This document shows positions 15,111-16,785 of a DNA stretch of 16,785 nucleotides, piece by piece. Both the position numbers and the translations under genes were made by a program. How positions within the stretch are numbered: position 1 is the first letter of the stretch; every line of letters starts with the position of its first letter. Below the pieces are notes generated by a model. The model ran no database searches. It had not been told where the DNA came from and was given only the letters and a program-made list of their open reading frames with translations. Source of the stretch: JAVRLS01 sp031961205 (lineage in GTDB: Archaea; Thermoplasmatota; Thermoplasmata; Thermoplasmatales; Thermoplasmataceae). The stretch is from positions 1 through 16,785 of the forward strand of contig JAVRLS010000016.1 in NCBI GenBank assembly GCA_031961205.1, in the 5' to 3' direction.

Positions 15111-15779
15111 TCATAAAAGATCCATTAACCGTTCATAAGTGGCTATCATTTCGAATCCAACAGACCATATGGTTAACTCATCCTGGAAAATCGAGTACTG
15201 ATCCTTTATACCCGAAACATCGGATATGAAATCACCTTCAGAGAATCCTCCAATTATCAGTGTAATATTTTTTCCATTTATAAAATCTTTAGGTTTCGCA
15301 AATTTTCCTCTTGGTGTTAATACTATATTTTTTTCAGAGTTTATCCCTGATACAAGGTCAGCAAGTTTTTCCTCGTGAAGAGATAGAAGTATTTTATCCT
15401 CTGGCCCAATTGTCCTCTTTTTAAAGAGATCTTCAAAAAGACCTATGAATCGGTTATAGGATTTCGGAATTCTTGTTAATGGATTAATATTTATAACCTC
15501 ATTATTTCTGGTGTGTATATAGGTTCTGAGCATATTCTTCCTGTTCAGTATAGATTCCTGTGTAACCTGAAGCAGGATGTATATTATATCTGGCCTTCCT
15601 CTCCTCTTTGACATTAAAGGGAAGTATTTATCTATGGACGTATGCAGATAATTAGAATCGAGTATCATATCTTCTGCTTTCTTGTTCCGATTCTTGGCAA
15701 ACCTTCTCACAACGGGATCGCCGATCATTTCGGATGGAATTGTTTCAAGCTCTGCATCTGCAATAACTAAATTCAGCAT
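15111..15779 (-). CDS. nep1: rRNA pseudouridine N1-methyltransferase Nep1/Emg1
   Basis: A SPOUT-class methyltransferase, about 222 residues, that uses S-adenosylmethionine to methylate N1 of a pseudouridine in the small-subunit rRNA and is also an assembly factor for that subunit (family knowledge). Hallmarks are GDPVVRRFAKNRNKKAEDMILD with SNYLH, KRRGRPDI (58-65), LRTYIHTRNNEVI (84-96), RIPKSYNRFIGL (103-114) and the knot segment IGGFSEGDF (176-184), where SAM binds. Two ATGs lie six bases apart; I prefer 15779 over 15785 because homologues usually begin M-x-x-L-x-x-A(D/E)A, and a TATA box centred near 15804 places the start site at or near it. It is divergent from the cobalamin adenosyltransferase gene and shares a compact promoter region with it. 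Confidence 0.94.
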   Translation of the reverse strand: MLNLVIADAELETIPSEMIGDPVVRRFAKNRNKKAEDMILDSNYLHTSIDKYFPLMSKRRGRPDIIYILLQVTQESILNRKNMLRTYIHTRNNEVININPLTRIPKSYNRFIGLFEDLFKKRTIGPEDKILLSLHEEKLADLVSGINSEKNIVLTPRGKFAKPKDFINGKNITLIIGGFSEGDFISDVSGIKDQYSIFQDELTIWSVGFEMIATYERLMDLL

Positions 15780-15799
15780 ATGCATGGCAATTTCATCTA

Positions 15800-15810
15800 A
15801 CTTAAATTCT
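15800..15810 (-). promoter_or_regulatory. TATA box for nep1
   Basis: Minus-strand GAATTTAAGTT lies about 25 bases before the preferred nep1 ATG, and no Shine-Dalgarno sequence is present. A leaderless message is likely. Confidence 0.45.
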
Positions 15811-15832
15811 TTATCCCTTCCAATGGAGTTTG

Positions 15833-15844
15833 TTTAAAATATAT
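15833..15844 (+). promoter_or_regulatory. TATA box for the cobalamin adenosyltransferase gene
   Basis: TTTAAAATATA is centred about 24 bases before the ATG at 15862, with no ribosome binding site between. The transcript should begin at or next to the ATG, so it is probably leaderless. Confidence 0.5.
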
Positions 15845-15861
15845 CATATTATTATACACTG

Positions 15862-16452
15862 ATGGAAAGCAAGCAGCTTGGATTGATTGATGTATTTACC
15901 GGCACGGGAAAGGGGAAAACAACAGCAGCTTTTGGCATCGCCTTCAGGGCGCTTGGCTGGGGCTATAACGTTTACGTGTTGCAATTCATGAAGCTCGGTA
16001 CGTATGGAGAAAACAAAGCTGCACTGATTTTTGACAGAAATTTAAAGGTTGATTATGTCGGAATGCCATACTTTATAGCGTGGGAAGGAGACATTCCTGA
16101 GGAGGATCTTAATAAGGTTAAAAATGTGGTTATATGTAAAAAGGGAGAACCCCCGGCTGAATATATTCAAAAAGTTAGGGAACATTATGAGAAATCCCTT
16201 TTGGAGCTGGAATCAGGCAACTGGAACGTTTTCATATATGATGAAATAAACGTCGCCTTATATTATAATTTATTGCAGATAAAAGATGTAATAAAAATAA
16301 TGGATATTAAGCCGGAACATACAGAACTGATATTTACCGGTAGAAAAATCCCGGATGTGATAATGGAAAGGGCTGACATGATCACAGAGGTTTATTCTCC
16401 AAAACATCCATACCAGAAAGGAATTCTTGCCAGAAAGGGTATTGATTTTTAA
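15862..16452 (+). CDS. cobA: Cob(I)yrinic acid a,c-diamide adenosyltransferase, CobA/BtuR type
   Basis: A 196-residue ATP:corrinoid adenosyltransferase of the CobA/CobO/BtuR family. It transfers the adenosyl group of ATP to a cob(I)alamin-type corrinoid, in B12 salvage or late synthesis. The N-terminal P-loop TGTGKGKTT (13-21) matches the family. FIYDEIN (124-130) is the Walker B segment with Asp127 and Glu128. IFTGRKIPDVIMERADMITEV (157-177, in two parts) and HPYQKGILARKGIDF close the protein as in homologues. No other corrinoid gene lies in the window, so it probably serves salvage, for instance for B12-dependent ribonucleotide reductase or mutase (inference). Likely leaderless message from the adjacent TATA box. 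Confidence 0.94.
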   Translation: MESKQLGLIDVFTGTGKGKTTAAFGIAFRALGWGYNVYVLQFMKLGTYGENKAALIFDRNLKVDYVGMPYFIAWEGDIPEEDLNKVKNVVICKKGEPPAEYIQKVREHYEKSLLELESGNWNVFIYDEINVALYYNLLQIKDVIKIMDIKPEHTELIFTGRKIPDVIMERADMITEVYSPKHPYQKGILARKGIDF

Positions 16453-16700
16453 ATTTTATAACCGGGATGCTATTTTCTAAAAATAAGAAGATAGAGCAGG
16501 CCTAAAGATTTACGACAATATAATATGGAATATAGATATGGAACGCCGGGATTTACGCCTGTGAAGAATTTAATGACGGTACATATGAACAGTAAAAATA
16601 TCGATTATGTCTCCATGAAGCACAGAAATTGATCTCTCAGGTCTGCTAGTTCGTTATGTGAAAATAAAAAGTTTTATACACATGATCTATCACATAGTTA
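16453..16700. other. Intergenic region between cobA and tRNA-Val
   Basis: Nearly 250 bases with no convincing gene. A 35-codon frame at 16525-16632 starts with ATG and has no ribosome binding site or well-placed TATA box, so I do not call it. TATA-like elements at about 16661-16679 (AAAATAAAAAG and GTTTTATACA) probably drive tRNA-Val. Confidence 0.5.
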
Positions 16701-16773
16701 GGGCTCGTAGTCCAGTGGTTACGACGCCGCCCTTACAAGGCGGAGATCACCGGTTCAAATCCGGTCGGGCCCA
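16701..16773 (+). tRNA. tRNA-Val (TAC)
   Basis: Acceptor GGGCTCG pairs with CGGGCCC (one G:T pair), with discriminator A16773. The D arm GTCCAGTGGTTACGAC is present. The anticodon stem CCGCC/GGCGG carries loop CTTACAA, giving anticodon TAC. The T arm ACCGG-TTCAAAT-CCGGT is intact. CCA is not encoded and there is no sign of an intron. Confidence 0.96.
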
Positions 16774-16785
16774 TATTATATGAGG

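Noticed and set aside
16525..16632. A 35-codon frame starting MEYRYGTPGF before tRNA-Val
   Set aside because: No ribosome binding site, no well-placed TATA box and no recognisable similarity; chance is the simplest explanation.
1..16785. Mobile elements, phage genes or defence systems
   Set aside because: I saw no transposase, integrase, terminal repeats, CRISPR array or toxin-antitoxin pair; every sizeable gene belongs to a known housekeeping or small regulatory family.

Overview
The window reads as chromosomal core-genome DNA from an archaeon, most probably of the Thermoplasmatales (Thermoplasma/Ferroplasma/Picrophilus-type euryarchaea). The evidence is an archaeal RNA polymerase split into A' and A'' with an unsplit B subunit; archaeal/eukaryotic-type factors (aIF1A, RIO1, Dim2-like KH protein, Nep1, RPA); an initiator tRNA with the archaeal A1:U72 end; TATA-type promoters; and GGTG(AT)-type Shine-Dalgarno sequences inside operons. 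A link between the rpo genes and the initiator tRNA is known to me from Thermoplasma acidophilum. I cannot assign a genus from sequence alone.

Layout. (1) 11-1198 (+): an acyl-CoA dehydrogenase. (2) 1275-1823 (+): a two-KH Dim2/Pno1-like protein ending in a strong T-rich terminator, followed by the initiator tRNA-Met at 1968-2042 (+). (3) 2040-11824 (-): a long leftward information-processing block, in transcription order tRNA-Lys, rpoH, rpoB, rpoA1, rpoA2, nusA, aIF1A, rio1. The RNA polymerase genes and nusA are tightly coupled by stop/start overlaps. aIF1A seems to have its own promoter. (4) 11931-13822 (-): an RPA single-strand DNA-binding protein and its RPA-associated partner, overlapping by ATGA. 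(5) 13823-14229: about 400 bases without a gene, holding one imperfect hairpin. (6) 14239-14568 (+): an ArsR/CadC-like regulator with a Cys-x-Cys metal motif. (7) 14771-15091 (+): a small DUF5752-like protein with a Gly/Lys-rich tail. (8) 15111-15779 (-): the rRNA pseudouridine methyltransferase Nep1. (9) 15862-16452 (+): a cobalamin adenosyltransferase. (10) 16701-16773 (+): tRNA-Val.

How it fits together. Most genes serve gene expression: the polymerase with NusA makes RNA, aIF1A and initiator tRNA start translation, and Dim2-like KH protein, RIO1 and Nep1 act in small-subunit ribosome biogenesis. RPA and its partner protect single-stranded DNA. The metabolic genes (acyl-CoA dehydrogenase, cobalamin adenosyltransferase) and the metal-type regulator lie at the edges.

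Points worth a second look. The polymerase appears to carry two additions compared with typical archaeal sequences: a Cys4 zinc-ribbon-like insertion in subunit B, and an extra N-terminal region of about 120 residues on A''. The whole polymerase operon seems to be led by a tRNA-Lys gene, and the initiator tRNA overlaps the rio1 stop codon tail-to-tail. I found no mobile element, CRISPR array or defence system.
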